Positions 47,637 to 61,324 of a stretch of DNA of 64,000 nt are shown piece by piece; within the stretch, counting starts at the first letter, position 1, and every line of letters starts with the position of its first letter. The notes under the pieces are model-generated. The model was not told the DNA's origin, did not search any database, and was given only the letters and a program-made list of their open reading frames with translations. This DNA is from Phallus indusiatus (lineage: Eukaryota; Basidiomycota; Agaricomycetes; Phallales; Phallaceae), in NCBI GenBank assembly GCA_027605045.1, contig JAQFWX010000098.1, positions 131,390-195,389 on the forward strand, given 5' to 3'. The position numbers and the translations under genes were made by a program.

Positions 47637-50600
47637 ATGACGCTTCCGATGCCACCATACACACAGCGTAATCTCAGCGCCGACGACAACATTGACAACC
47701 ACTTAACAGACCAAGGACAAGGACGCCGAACGCCCCAACGTTCTCAGACGGCCAGTTCAACGGCTTCAGCCCCAAGGAATGTAGGACGCGTCGAAACGGG
47801 TCTCACTTCAAAATACCCAGCGGCTGACTCTGTAAGTTGTACTATTATCTCAAAGACAAAGCCAGGCATGAGTCATTGCCCCAGCATGCCACCTCCGCTA
47901 CTTTTTTTTTCTATTCACCGTGGCACATGCGCATATTATCAACACTTCAACGACCCTTTAGAAACACAATTATTTAGCGATACTAATTGAATTACGTTTT
48001 TATTTAGTTCGCAGAACGCCAGATTGTACATTTTGCGATGGTCTTGGGCCGAAAATGGGCGTGTACTGAACCGGGGCACGAGATGTGTTTTACAGGGCAA
48101 AGAAAACACGTCCCACTAACAGACGATATGATCATGGCATGGGTTACGGCTTTAGTAAGTGGAGCAATTCTATTCATGACAGCGTCGCTGGCTGGTTTTT
48201 CGTTTTTCCGAATACTCACTCATCTTTCACTTGAAATAGTGTAAGGGAGAAGCTACAACTTCCGTACCCCCATTTGATTTCTCCGAAGAAAGTGGTAGCG
48301 ATTCGGATACCCAGCACCAGCAACAACAACTTCAAGCTTATCAGTCCGGTGACGACAGGGTTCTCACACCAAGCATATCAGCAAGTCCAGGTTCGATGGC
48401 ACGATTAGAAATGACCTCTATCTCAACAAAACCAACCGTCTTGCCAAACGACTCTAGCGCTTTATTGCAGACTTCGAATCAACACTCCAATCCATCAAAA
48501 ACCACCAAAAAGTATCCTTCTTCACCTCAAGTGAGCGCCATATCGTCCGCGGCCTCACAGATTTCAACGATATCAAGGCTATCTTCTGTCTCGTCTTCGT
48601 CTTGGCACTCTGCAGCGACTGGAATGGCGTCGCTCGGCTCCACAGCTGCGACATCGACAAGTCAAAATGAGAATGTAACACCCTATGCATCATCATCCAA
48701 AGGCGGAAGTACAGTTAAAATTTCAGGCCCTCATTCACCAGATTCTGAATATTCACCTTCGATATCAAGTATATCGAGTGTATCACCGTCCCAGCGTTTT
48801 CCACAACCTCGCCTTTCTCTACCGCAGCCTCTTTCACCGCCTCCTGTCTCTGCTTTGCCCTCTCCACCGGGTCCTCGCTCGTCAAACCTTTTGTCGAGCG
48901 CGAGACCTGATTCACCCGTTCATTCATTAAACACGGAGTTCTCAGACAGGCTCAGCATTAGTTTGCACCAACTGCAACAGCAACAAGAGCCTAGCCACCA
49001 CACTCATCGTCAACAATACTTGGGCAACCCAACCTCTTCTAGTCCACATTCCGATTCTCCCCAGTCTCCTTTACCTGCTCGGCCACCACGCAGTCAAAAC
49101 CGTCCTCACTCGCCCGAGATCACCACAAGACGTCTGGAACAACCCCGAACGCCTCCTCACTCCTCACCCCCATCGCAAACAACATATACTTCGCCTCCAC
49201 ACATAACGCCAACAAGCTCAGGTCGATCAACCAGTGGCCTGCGGCTGCCCTTCGCCCGCGCCCAAACCTATCCTTCCCCGACTACCTCTACTTCTCCGGC
49301 GTCAAGCTCCCAATCTCACCACATCAACTCGCCGTATCTGTACCCTTCGCAAGCGACACAGTTGATGTATGTACAAGAGGAAGAGAAGGATGTGCTTGAG
49401 CCGGATAATTCCAATCAAAGATATGATGAAGGTGCAGCACATGGTAATGCAGATATCGAAGACGAGGGCGAACCAGAGCATATTGCTAGTTCCCACGCTG
49501 ACGATCATTCTTTCATACATGATCAGCACCCCGTCAGGCGAGGAAGCGACGGAAGGAGCGATAATGCGAGTCACATTGGCGTCCACGACGACTCTGATCA
49601 GGGAAGTTATGTAGGGAGTCACGGAGTTCACGGAAACGAAGGACGCTCAATATGGTCACCTTACACATCGTTTCTTCCCTCAATTGTCACTACCCCTGGA
49701 GGTGGAAACAGTGCGTACTCAATACAGGACCTAATAACTTCCAACCTTTTATTTTCTGACTGCCTTCCTCCTTTAGCTCAACCGCCGTCCGTTACATCAA
49801 CAGTCAAAATCAAATGGATTGAAAGCGCTACTTTGACAAAACGTGCGAAAAACCATCTTAGCAAGATAAAAAAATGGAGAAAACGCGCCATTACGGTTGT
49901 GGTTGACGGGAGGTATAGCAAGCGTGGGAAGGAGGGTGCGCAGGTTGGGAATATTGAACGTAGCGCTGTGATTGAGATGATTGGGGATGGACTTGAAATG
50001 GCTAGGTGCGTGATTGTGTTTCTGTCGTTGTCATAGTACTAGGCGAATTGTTGATGTGCTCCTCTATTAAGGCCATGTTATCAACCACGAATTCATAAGC
50101 TGGGCTATGAACTCGGCAAGGAAATCCAGCAGTGGCTACAGACTTTCACGGATAACGACCCAGCCATACTATACAAGAAGGAGAACATATCTCTCCTCAC
50201 AACAATACAAACATGTTTCCTTCCCATGTGCGTATGGCGTGCTTTCTTTTCTAATCTTGCTTGCTAACCCGCTTTCATCGCTCCTTAGTCTTCTAATGCG
50301 TCTAGCCGAGCTCGAACCTCCGGCGGCAACACTCGCAAACAACCTGATAGTCTCCTTAACTAAGGTACCTTTATCTTTACATGAAAACGAGATACAGCCG
50401 CAACCAGATTCCGGAGCCCCACTGTTCACCAGTCCTCCAGCGAAAAATAATCGGGAACGCCCCTCGTCATCAGGCTCGAGATCCCTTCCATCTTCAATTC
50501 CTCTTGTACCCCAACATCGCACGACCAGCATCTCGTCTATTGCTATTCACTTAGTTGCTCAGGAATTGGGCTCTGGGTCGCCTACCTGTCCAAGTCAACA

Positions 50601-51532
50601 TTCATGGCTCGGTATGTCGCTATTGAAGATTGTAGAGATGTCAATGAAGATCCGGCATATCAGTATCGGGGAGATGGAGGACATCAGAACTGTCGCGCGG
50701 AAGAGGGAAGGGTGTGTATTCAACCGCTTATTACCAGACTCATTCTAATTGTCTTTTTGGTAGGGAATATCCACGTGACGGTGCATCTTTCCCAGCTCTT
50801 GTTGACGCGCGATTTACTCGACCCTGGGAGGTGGCCTTGTTCGCTCTCTGCGCAACGGCTGATGTCCCGACTGCTTCCTTTTTCCGAGGAATGGTCCTAG
50901 GACCGATGGGCATTCCTGTGTTTATGAGGTCCCTCGACTCTTTGCTGTCACCGAAGATTGATATGGACGATGTGAAGTGGGAAGATGTTGGTCTTACACT
51001 TCGTGCCATCGCTTTCGTCTCGGAGCAGGCGTGGGTTGTTCAGGGTATGAGTGGTAGTAATGGGGGAAAGAGTGATAAAGTAGAAGCGATAGTCAAGGCC
51101 ATTATGGGTGTATTTTGGTACGTGAAATAACCATTTATAGAATTGCCTCTATTCATTCTCTTTTCTAGGCGAGATATCCCAGAACGGTGGTTCAGCATCC
51201 GCTTTTGGGCAATGGACGCTGTGCGCAATATCACCTCACATCGTCCTCCACTAGTGAGACTATTAGCCGAAATCAAAGCCGACCAAGCATTCGTAACTCT
51301 GACACCCACATCATCTCTTTATCCTTCAGTCATCAATACGACCCGGATGATAAATGAAGCTGGAGAAAAGGTCAGAAACAAAATGCTTGAGGAGTACAGG
51401 AAAGAATCGGCCAAAAGAGCGCAGGAGATGGTCGAATATATCAGGATGTTCCATAGCGTCGGTGATGGTAAAATGAACGACGGGAAGCATGTCGCATTGC
51501 AACCCGTTGCTATTGGTTTCGATGGTAGATAA
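47637..51532 (+). CDS. Large Ser/Pro/Gln-rich protein with helical C-terminal half, unassigned
   Basis: Not recognised. Seven or more exons give about 1,100 residues. The start is MTLPMPPYTQRNLSADDNID (47637). A short conserved-looking domain follows: FAERQIVHFAMVLGRKW then CTEPGHEMCFTGQRKHVPLT. A long disordered Ser/Pro/Gln/His-rich stretch covers 48240-49720. The C-terminal half is ordered: TVKIKWIESATLTKRAK, ITVVVDGRYSKRGKEG, LGYELGKEIQQWLQ, LLMRLAELEPPAATLANNLI, FPALVDARFTRPWEVALFAL, VKWEDVGLTLRAIAFVSEQA, DIPERWFSIRFWAMDAVRNI, then a charged coiled tail ending GFDGR. Joins at about 47832-48009, 48152-48240, 50006-50074, 50228-50288, 50707-50763 and 51117-51169 keep frame. The layered helices resemble an armadillo/HEAT-like scaffold, but this is inference. 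Probably cytosolic. Confidence 0.65.
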
Positions 51533-52473
51533 GGGAAAAGTGGGTACGGTATCTGTAATGCTTATGGATGTTTTGGATAATTTTCTTCTATGGTCGACTC
51601 GCTGTACACTCTTTCATGCTTTTCTTTAGGTTTTTTTTACGCTCATTCCTTTCCACTCTGATGTCCTTCATCTATGTCCCTCCTTTATCTCAAAATACCC
51701 TTTCTCTTCTGTATCCTATTTCATATTTCTTTCATTATATTTAGAATTAACGGCATGTACTGTGGGATGTCTTGTGTTTGTATATTTGTGACAATTGTTG
51801 TTGTATCAGTGGATGTGTGTTCAAAAATTCGGAGTCTTGTAGAACTATACTTATACCAACTCTAGATTGATTTTTCTTCATTATCACGCGGATCATAAAT
51901 TATGAATGATTGTAAATGCTAACTTTTATCGTCGGGACACGCTTACATGCAAATAGGGCGCGTGTCAGGGCTCCGACGTCCACCACACCCGCGCTGGGAA
52001 AGGTTGGAATCGAGCTTGATAATCGAAGTGCGTGCTGGTTATCATGATGGCTTATTTTAAATTATATAATACTGCAGTGATATTGGTTGAGAAGGATTGG
52101 GTTGCTATTCGCAATGCAGTTTCTTGCAAAAAATTAAAGTGCACGTGCGCCGTTGACCCAACCTAAATTCCAACGACTCAAGTGACCAGTCTCTGCGACT
52201 GGATCAACTGTCTCGTATAAGATTACTCCAAGTGTCTCAATTGCAAGATTGCTCATCGTGATAGCCGTTTACTAAGGGGAATCTTCTGACAAGTTTAAAA
52301 AAGAAAATCACGGTACTCGTCTTCTATATTACGATACCAAACTTCGCACTTTCGTCATCATAATCGCACTGCTGGATTAATCGAAACTGGCGATTAGTGC
52401 TCACTAAAAATTTACAACAATGCGAGAGCAGTTTGTGAAGAATAAATTATGGTTTATGACGGTTATTGCACTT
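51533..52473. other. Intergenic between convergent genes
   Basis: About 940 bases; the first 350 are pyrimidine-rich, as expected of a 3' untranslated region. No gene seen. Confidence 0.4.
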
Positions 52474-54683
52474 TTAAATTAGTTGGCTGCCCTTTTGTCT
52501 GGCAACTGTATACCTAACAAATAAGTAAAAAAATGCAGATGCGAGCACAATTGACTATGTGACGAGTCAACGATCGATTTATGGGTCGAACGTGAGAAAA
52601 AAAATAGACTTTACCCCAGAAAAAGCTATCGCCTTTAACCACTTGAATGATGAACCGAGCAATGCTCCTTGCACGGGAGCGGATACAAGCAAACCCGGGC
52701 TTACGATAGCCATCGCAATACCGGTGCGTGGGCTATAGTGCGTTGAATCAGAACAGTGCTGCGTCAACGTTCACATCAATCAAAAAGTGAATTCCATGCG
52801 TACCCAACTTCTTGAGGGCTCGCAGCTAATGACGCTACTCCTGCCAACGTCAAGGAGAGCCCTGGGATCCGGGTTTGTTAATAGAATACCTAACATTAGT
52901 GGACCCACTCACACGCTCCAGACATGATACCATACAGGATACTGACTATGATGAGAGAACCTGCATCTTTTCTAAAAAACGTAAGTACTAATCAGTGAAT
53001 TAAGAGAAAAAATATATTTCTAGAAAGTGAACGAGGCACGTACATGGCAAAGACAGCCCAAATTAAAGCACCAGTCGCAAAAGTAACTGGCACTTGAATA
53101 TTCCAAAGTCCATATATGTCCGCCAAATAGTTACCAACAAGTCGACCGGGAATTCCCGATCCGTTAACGATAGCTAACTGGAAGTATGCTTAAAGTTAGG
53201 TGTTGAATCGGGAAAAACAAAAAAGACCGGGATGTCACTGAATAAAATGCCAGCCGACTATCTATGCCATGTGTAGTGGCATATAATTGTAAATAGACCA
53301 CTTGCAGAATGGGGCCAGCATCAAGACTTTTGTTTGCTCATGAATTAGAGGAGTGCCACTTGCCTGGGAAGTACACTCCAATCATTGACAATGTCGTACT
53401 ACAAGAGGTAAAAATAGTGCCGCAAAATGTCTGATTGAAACATTACCCAGCTATAAATGCAACGTATGTCCTGTCTTTAAAGAAAGCTTTTATGTCGGGT
53501 GAAGGTCCCGCAGGCCGAGAAACTGGGCGTATCAAGATATTTCCCGCTATCAAACAGCCAAGTCCAATATATGCGCTGGCACGAACAGCATCCCCAAATC
53601 CAATCCGCTGGATCAATCGACTTGAAAAAGTATTTTCATTATGGAACGAATGGAAGGCGGATGCCTGATTTCAACCCACTTTAGCACTAATTCGAACTCA
53701 AAGGTTAATAAATATTACACGTGGTGTGAACAATTATAGGAGACCTAACTGATTGGGAAACAAACAGCCCCAGAGGCAATGCCGGTCAAAGCAGCACCGG
53801 TAGCCAAACTTCTCCTGCGCCTGAATCTTAGGCTGATAATGGTGGTTGCAGGCATGAACAAACAAGCCGCTCCTAACCCCATACCTATTCCTTGACTCAG
53901 CAAGACCTGAAGTTGAGAACACATTAAAAAGCTGTGACACGATAAATGCATGCTCGCTGACCTGGTAGTACTTCATTGGCTTTGCTAACGAAAGCATGAA
54001 CAATCTGCCATATTCGCCTCCAGGTCTCAACTTGATACGGGGTGATCGCAACTACTCACGAGAAAATGAATAAGCAAGATCCGAATATTAATACGATCCT
54101 GCTATGACCGGCGTTGAATAGTTTTCCTACAATGGGTGCACCCATGAAAGGAAGGGACAATTGAAGGCTGCCCATCCAGCTACCGAGAACATTATTAAGG
54201 ATATTTCCTGGCAATCAATCAACGGAAACCATACGCTATGCTGCTCGGACTTTGCTCCGGCAGAAACAAGCGGGCATAGAAATCTAATCAGGATTCAGTA
54301 TCGACATTTTCCCGGTGTCCGAGGCAGCCTTCCTTGGTATACTCCAAAAGAATATATATATCTAAAGCAATTTGTGTCACTCAAATTTTCACAGTTCAAA
54401 AATAAAAACAATACCCCAGTGAACTAAACAGAATTAACCACCTGTAAAGATATGAGCGTGACTTAGGCATCCAAGTTTATAACCGTTGCATGCTTTGAAC
54501 ATACGAGCCTGCGACAGATAGCCATCCCCATAAACCACCATCTGGGGGTAAATCGGGCTGGTCAACACTAGCTATTGCGGCTTCGTTGTCGTCTTTTAGT
54601 GTTTTTACTGAATTCGTGACAGAAAGCTCTTCCTTGTCATTATCACCGAAGCTTTGTAATGTATCGCCCATATTATCACGCAT
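52474..54683 (-). CDS. MFS transporter, monocarboxylate permease type
   Basis: Minus-strand gene of about ten exons. The N-terminal soluble part ends in the family hallmark PDLPPDGGLWGWLSVAGS at the first helix. Next come YSFGVYQ and DFYARLFLPEQSPSSI, WMGSLQLSLPFMGAPIVGKL, IVLIFGSCLFIFS, VLLSQGIGMGLGAACLFMPA then LRFRRRRSLATGAALTG (the helix 4-5 loop), IGFGDAVRASAYIGLGCLIA, FFKDRTYVAFIAG, TLSMIGVYFP, LAIVNGSGIPGRLVGNYLAD, and finally GIAMAIVSPGLLVSAPVQGA. A last small exon reads YTVARQKGSQLI before the stop at 52474. The exact ends of some exons are approximate. The set covers twelve helices and looks complete. By family it would move monocarboxylates or related small acids across the plasma membrane by proton symport. 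Two possible starts exist, 54683 and 54671. Confidence 0.8.
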
Positions 54684-57600
54684 TATTGAGTCAAAGTCCA
54701 AGGAAGTAGGTGTGAATAGAATAAAGTGAAGATGACAGAAAAGGTGAACTGTGGCCGCCAATCGACCAATGCAAGGAGATGAGACCGCGGAATTGACAGA
54801 CGGTGAGCTAGTTTTTGTATCAAACTTGCGTGATCAGAAATTTCACCAATCTTTTAGTTTGGTTAACTGCCGCACGAATCTGTCAGATGGATTATTTCCG
54901 ATGATGGAACACAAGGGGTCGCTCTTAGGTCGAATTACATAAAGAGGAGCGAGGCATGACTGGAATATCCAATTAGGGTTATTCAAACATTGATAATGAC
55001 AACTTTCTTGCACCTCTCGGATTTGATCAGATCATGTAGGGCCCTCTGACAGGTTTCTTGGTATATCGGTCCATACGCTTGAATGGAAAATATTGGATTA
55101 CGAATGCTTGTGGCGTGTCAAACCATACAAGTTACTGTATTGACGTTGTCACAACAGAGCCTTCACCTCAGTACCGTCTACGAATGTCAGGCTCTCGGGG
55201 GAGTGACGTTTGATTGTGGGCCTGCCCGATTTTTGTCGGAAGTTGATTAGTCATTCGGTCAATGCCACCAGCGCTGATGAATCGCTGTTAATGTCCGCCG
55301 CATTCGACCTGCTCGTCTCCTTTACTTAGTTGAAAGAAGGTACCCACTGTTCATTACTCATTAAACTGTCTTTAGGGGGCCGTCTTTAGGGTGACAATTA
55401 CCGGATGTGGTCGGGAATAATATACGCAGATGCCATTACTAGGCACCTGAATAACCAATGGAAGCAGTGTGATTGATATACTGTGTCCACTTGTTTAGTT
55501 ACATCGAGACCATGATGAGCAAGCCTTCGTGGGGATATAAAGCCATCTAAACACTTCTAAATACACAAAAGGCGCATCAGCCATAGTTCAATATACAAGT
55601 GATAACAACATACGCATGTGTATTACGTCGTGCTACTGAAAAGAAAAAGAAGGTAAAACACCTCCGTTACAAAGCAGTGCATATTCCGGCGCCGAAGGCA
55701 ACCTCGGCCTCAGCCTAGCTCGCGCAGCTTCACCTATAGTTTATATGGGAGAGAAATTCCAAGTAAAAGATAACGTTCTGCATTCGTAAATTCTCTTTTT
55801 GGGCGCACAGACAATCAACAGTGATTGCAATCATATGACTCACATTCCGACCAGAAGCCCGATCAGACCTAGACGAATAGCGGAGGTACTAGGAGCTTGC
55901 TGACCAAAAAAAATCTTGATATGGATATCGTGCTTCGCATCTCATGCTAATTGAATCCAATAAATATACTGACGAAGATGGGATCAATGTATTGTAAAGT
56001 GCCAGACAAAACGAGTTTTCCAAATCAATCCTAAAACGCAGGGGCGGGTGGCAATCTTGCGTGCACGATTAAATAAGCCCATTGTATTCAAACGGAGGCG
56101 ATGTGCTGAAATGCGCGTCCCAAGTTACTCTCGTTTTAGAGTGTGCTCGGAAGCAGCTGTCCGCGCTGAGGTTACTGTGAGTTACGCTTAATGACGTCTT
56201 TCAAGTTACGTTACTGAAAAATGCCACGTGGTAGCAAAGTAAACACCGTAAAAAATGATAGACATACCCTCCGTTCCTTGTCAAATCTGATCTACAGCAT
56301 GATGCACTAGAAAACGCGCCGAAGTCACACGCATGTCATAGTCGCGTGCTATTTGTTTGAAACTTTATACTGACTTCGCACCGGCAGATAGCTTGTCCCA
56401 AGAGAGAATACTTCTTGCGATCTCGCTTTCATGGTGCCTCACTGAGCTCAAGCCTGAAGGCTTTTCAAGTTGATTCAAGTTACACGTGCACGTTACATCA
56501 GCCCCTGTTACTGTCACGCGCTTTTTGCGACACACCGTCTGACTCACACACGATCGAGGAGTTCCCTATGCATTTCTTAGGCTTACAAAATTGTTCCAAG
56601 TGGTCATTGCGACGATGGAACAACACGCTATCTGGCTGTTTCTCTTACCTTCACGTTTTCGCGTGCAAGCTATCTGTTTTAACATTTCCAGTTGCACGAG
56701 AAGATTATCACCCAAACTTTGCAATTGGTCATGCCAGGAACATTACCAGTGGCTCCCGAACAGCCCCCCAGCGTGTTCCATTATCTAATCCATCACTAAC
56801 CCTTTCGTCATTGCAATTTCCTTCAGTGTTACTGACGACGACGAGTTATTGAAGACACTGAGCGCGCGGAGAACACTTATATAAAAAATTTGCCTTGAAG
56901 CAATACAGCCGCACAAAGAGCAAGGAATGACTTTTCCTTGTACCAAGCGCAAGAAAAGGAAATTTGTAACCAAAATCCAATTCAACTCCGAGTCGAGATT
57001 AATAAGCAGAGCCAAAGTACTCGTGACTTTTCAACAACAGAACGATAAATCGCTTGGTCCAATTCCCCTATAACCCATTCGTTTCACGCATGCGTTCATG
57101 CCGGATATGGTCCTTTCAACAGCCTGTCAAAATTAGCCCACCCCCTCCTGCTTAGCTCCTATTGCGCGGCGTATACACAGCCGAACAAAGCTGTGTACCT
57201 TTTCCCCACTTTTCTCAGCGAATTCGTGTTACAGATGTATGTAGCAAGGGCTTGATAAGATGATCGGTTCTATCACCCAGGACCGGCTTTTGGGAAATCA
57301 CAGTTGAAGCAATTGGGGCCGTTGCATCCCATCCCGAGACGCACAGACCCAGTGTTGGATCACGACCTAGGGGCAGCTGAAGTGAAGGGAAATGGGTGGA
57401 TGCTTGGGAAAAGCCAAAAGCACCCGGTTTATATAGGACAAAGTTAACCACTGGTCAGGTCCATAAGAGGGGACTGCGCATTATTCTTGTCCAATATTAG
57501 ACCTCACCTTCAACGACTGGGCATATCCTGTGGACCTTTATTTTCAGTAAACAATAAACAAGGAGTCCCTCGATTTACGAGCCATCCCAAATCTGGACGA

Positions 57601-58630
57601 TCGCAAAGAGTCCTGGATTTATGGACCATAAACAACATAATTAGAACCACTCATAAGTTGTCTCGGCTGTTGACCACGGACAAGCAATCAATCATCCGAT
57701 CAGATATGTATATATATCTCAAACACCCCGGAAGTGATGGACCGCCTGTTCTGGGCAATTTTTCTTCCTATTAAGTCAAGGCTTGATGTTTGGAGGCCCG
57801 AATCCATACGAATTACCAATGATTAGGCTTTGTTATCGGGGATTGCACCCGTATATTCCTATAACAGTCGTCTATAGTGGAAAAACCAGATAGTAAGGCA
57901 TTAACACCAGGTCAGCAAGACACAGCCGCCGAAGTGGTTAACTTCGTTTCACGTGGATATGGTTGACTATATGCTGGAAGCAGGCTTACGCACCTTAACT
58001 TGGTACGCTTCGGCTCAGCTCAGTTCCTCTGTATATCTCACTGTTTTTGAGCGTAGCACCCGGTCTCCGGGATCTTTCTACAGCCAAATGATCTGCCCCT
58101 GGCAAGTCAACTCGAATCTGACCGGAGGTACAGAAATGAACGGGGGCTCAGGAGAGACGACCCGAAATTTGCCTATGAAAAGCCATGTTGATTCACAGTG
58201 TGGATAGTATAGTGATGCCGCCGGACGCAAGCTAGCGCTCCCACAATGGAACCGTGACTTGGAGGAAGCCTATATCGAGTTTCGTCAATATTCAACAAAC
58301 AGCAGAGTTTGCCAGGTATTTAAAAGAATAAACCAAGTTCCGTGGATCTCTGTCATTTTATCTAATTTTAAAAAATCACAGGTATCTTACCGGGTAATAC
58401 ACATCCAGCGAGGGATGATGATAATAAGAATTATGGATAATCGATTATGTATCGTATCGGAAGGTTTGATGCCATTTCGGTATAAATATGTTTCTTTTTG
58501 GTGTGTCGTCAGCTTGCAATTGATGGTGTTTAAAATACAATGAAGCATGGCGAAATGATGCCACATCGGCGGTGATTTTGTATTTAATCACGGACCCATC
58601 GATAGCACCATTCTCCCCCTAGTACGAGTC
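54684..58630. other. Gene-poor region
   Basis: About 3.9 kb with no supported gene. The longest plus-strand frame (56415-56852) lacks motifs and a coherent composition. I saw no transposon signatures. Confidence 0.4.
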
Positions 58631-59956
58631 ATGCAGAAACGTTACGTCGCCGTCGGTCCTTCTATCCATTGTCCTTTTCATGTTGAAGCCCTAGAGTATA
58701 TTCCAGCTCAATCGACGGTCAATGGCTACACACTCGTTCTACTTCACGCAATGAACCTACACAAAGAAACTTTTGACTCCTTTGTATCTGTTCTTCTAAG
58801 CGATACACAGACTTCGTCTTTGCACATCAGAGATGTCTGGTGCATCGGTACGCCCCTTGACTGTTGTTCAAGCACGGTTCGGACCAATGCTATATTTTTT
58901 CAGATAACCCGAATTGCGGAAGAAGTTCATCTCTCAACCAAACACTCCTATCGACTGATGAATACAAATCTTACTGTATGGTTGTTCCGGTGTACATTTG
59001 TCAAGGCTTATAAAGTAGTGGGCTGATTAAATCTTACAGGGTCTGCTTCTGAGTATGCCAGAGCGGGTTATTCGTTTCTGTGTAGCGACAGCCACGGTCG
59101 ATTTCAGCTCAAGGAAATTAATCGGGATGGCACATTCCGCGGGCACCTTAAGTTTGTCAGTATAATTTGGCACGGATATGCGTGTGCTGTTTGACGCGAC
59201 ATACGTAGGATGTTATTACACCAAATGAAACCATTTTCGGGGTTTCGTGCACTAATGCTTGTTGACCCAGTTATCTCTCCAAATGAAGAAATTTCGACCC
59301 CAACCCGTAACTTATTCATGCGGTTGGCGAAGACAAAGAAGGACAGCTGGCCCAATAGAGCTGGCGCTCGCGAGGAACTTCTAAAACATCCCGCTTACGT
59401 AGGGTGGGACCCAAGTCTCGTGGAATCATTCATTGTGAGTAGCGTTATTGAAAGTTGCGACACAGAAATAGATTTATAATGAGAAAAATGCTAGAAACAC
59501 GGATTACGTGAGATTGACGGTGAAGGAAGAGTTACCTTAGCATGCTCAAAGCACCAGGAAGAGGTCTAATTCTTTCTTCTTCTTTCTGTTCAAGGTACAC
59601 TGACGTACATATATGACCAGGCTTTCTATTCAAAACCCGATGACTTCATAGGACCTCCCACAGATATCTTTGTGAACACGTGTCAGGAGGGTAAAATACC
59701 GATTCATCTCTTCTTGGCAGAAGACGATAAAGCATTCAGAGTTATAAAACCGTTTCAAATCGAATCCGTGAAAAGTCATGGTAGTTTCACTTGGATGAGA
59801 GGGGGACACATGGTACGCGTGTATACTTTTTCAGATCCCACACAGATTTATTGGTTGCAAAAGTTACCCCAAATTGGACCTAAAATCCTTGCAGAGAAAG
59901 TAGCTCAAACGCTCTTGGCTATAGCTACGCGAGAAGAGAGTTTAGCCAAGTTATGA
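58631..59956 (+). pseudogene. Alpha/beta hydrolase with 2-base deletion
   Basis: Spliced from 58631: YTLVLLHAMNLHKETFDSFV (oxyanion region), DNPNCGRSSSLNQTLLSTDE, SASEYARAGYSFL, then after a frame change LIGMAHSAGTLSL, the nucleophile elbow (A-H-S-A-G in place of G-x-S-x-G). It continues with PFSGFRALMLVDPVISPNEE, KDSWPNRAGAREELLKHPAY, GEGRVTLACSKHQEE, IPIHLFLAEDD (catalytic acid region) and SFTWMRGGHM (catalytic His). Introns fit GT/AG. At about 59096-59098 the frame breaks: CACGGTCGATTTC lacks one GT relative to the frame needed for H-G-V-D-F, and the unshifted frame ends at a stop near 59190. The family includes fungal toxin-biosynthesis-type hydrolases of about 330 residues. Everything else looks intact, so the lesion is either recent or a sequence error. 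Confidence 0.7.
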
Positions 59957-61324
59957 AGCAGCTAGCAGCTAAAGAAGATAAATATTCCTTAAGAATGAGT
60001 TTGTAGATTAACTTATTACCGAACCAATTGTGTCATCTTTAAAATTATCCAAATTCGCAATATACACACCGTAGACACGGGTTAAAGGAAGTCTGTAACT
60101 GTTGTCTGATGAAAACGCGCGTAGTAAGAGCATCTGAGTGAAAAAGGACACACGAGGGAGTTTTTGAAAGCTAATTCACCAGTATCCTATTCATTGTCGG
60201 TGCCGGGTGATGATTTTCGTTGCACAACGCGGTGAGTCTGAGAGCGTGATCGTTGAGATATTTAGCGCAGTGAATTGTTGGCAAGAACGGTACCGGCACC
60301 AGACCAGGTAAGCGCCGTCAACCCTACCTCTATACTTTCGGGCCGTTGTTCCCCTTTTTTTCTCTTCTCAGTGGTTATGTGCATACACAGTATGTTATAA
60401 GCAGCCATGGTACACAAGTATAGCTGACAGAACACGTGGGCACTCTTTAGTTACGGAGAGGAAAGCCTTCAAATTGCCAAGCGGTTACCTGTCTTACTAG
60501 TACAGATATTAAACAAAGATAAAGCAGCTGACGAGACTGAGAATGGGTGTTCTTATTCTCATCCTCGCGTGCTCCATAGTTTCGATTGAGAAAAACTTCC
60601 AGATTTCAGATTCCCAGTAGAAAACGAAGTTGGGTGGAAGAAAATTGAATTTGACTGGACTAATCTTTGCTACGGTCGTCATGAACAATTCCCTGTTTGT
60701 CGCGGATCACAATTTTAATACCTTTTGCGCAGGCTTCCAATCAACCCCGTTAGTAAAAAGGTAACAACAAGGTAAGAGAATCTCACAATTTTTGAGCCTC
60801 GAAAGAAAAATACCCATATTTCCGATGATAATCGATCCGGGCCGGGTTTACATGTGTCTTATGATATTAACCAAATTTTGAGCCTTGAATTCGTTGTGAG
60901 CCGTGATGAATGGGTATCGACAATATCAGTGTCAATGGAGGTCTCGATGCCAATTATGACTGAATAGTATTTTGGGAAAGGGAACCGCAATCGATGGGCA
61001 GAGTCATCGCAACGTCGGATAGCCTGAGCTTCTCATAGTACACCATATTCTCAAGGAACACAAGTTATCCAAGTTACGATGATGTGCTCATTTAAATGAG
61101 AGCATTTGACTGAAAGGTAAGTAACTTTGACTTTCACGCCATTTCAGTCTATTTATTGTCGAAAGTACAATGTAGAGCCAACTCTGACGATACAACATCA
61201 GGCCCTTGTTTGACGCGGAGTTCATGGCTCGATGAAAAATGAAGCCAGTGCGATCACAAGCGAATGTTCTCGTCAGAACTGAATGTTTGAGGTGAGCATA
61301 AATTCTCGGGAAGTTCGCCTAAAA
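59957..61324. other. Intergenic upstream of the second DUF6533 gene
   Basis: About 1.37 kb with no gene supported and no repeat noticed. Confidence 0.4.

Noticed and set aside
47362..47640. 92-codon plus-strand frame directly before the Ser/Pro-rich protein
   Set aside because: It overlaps the next start codon and has no features; more likely part of the leader.
56415..56852. 145-codon plus-strand frame
   Set aside because: No domain, signal or family pattern; isolated in a gene-poor stretch.
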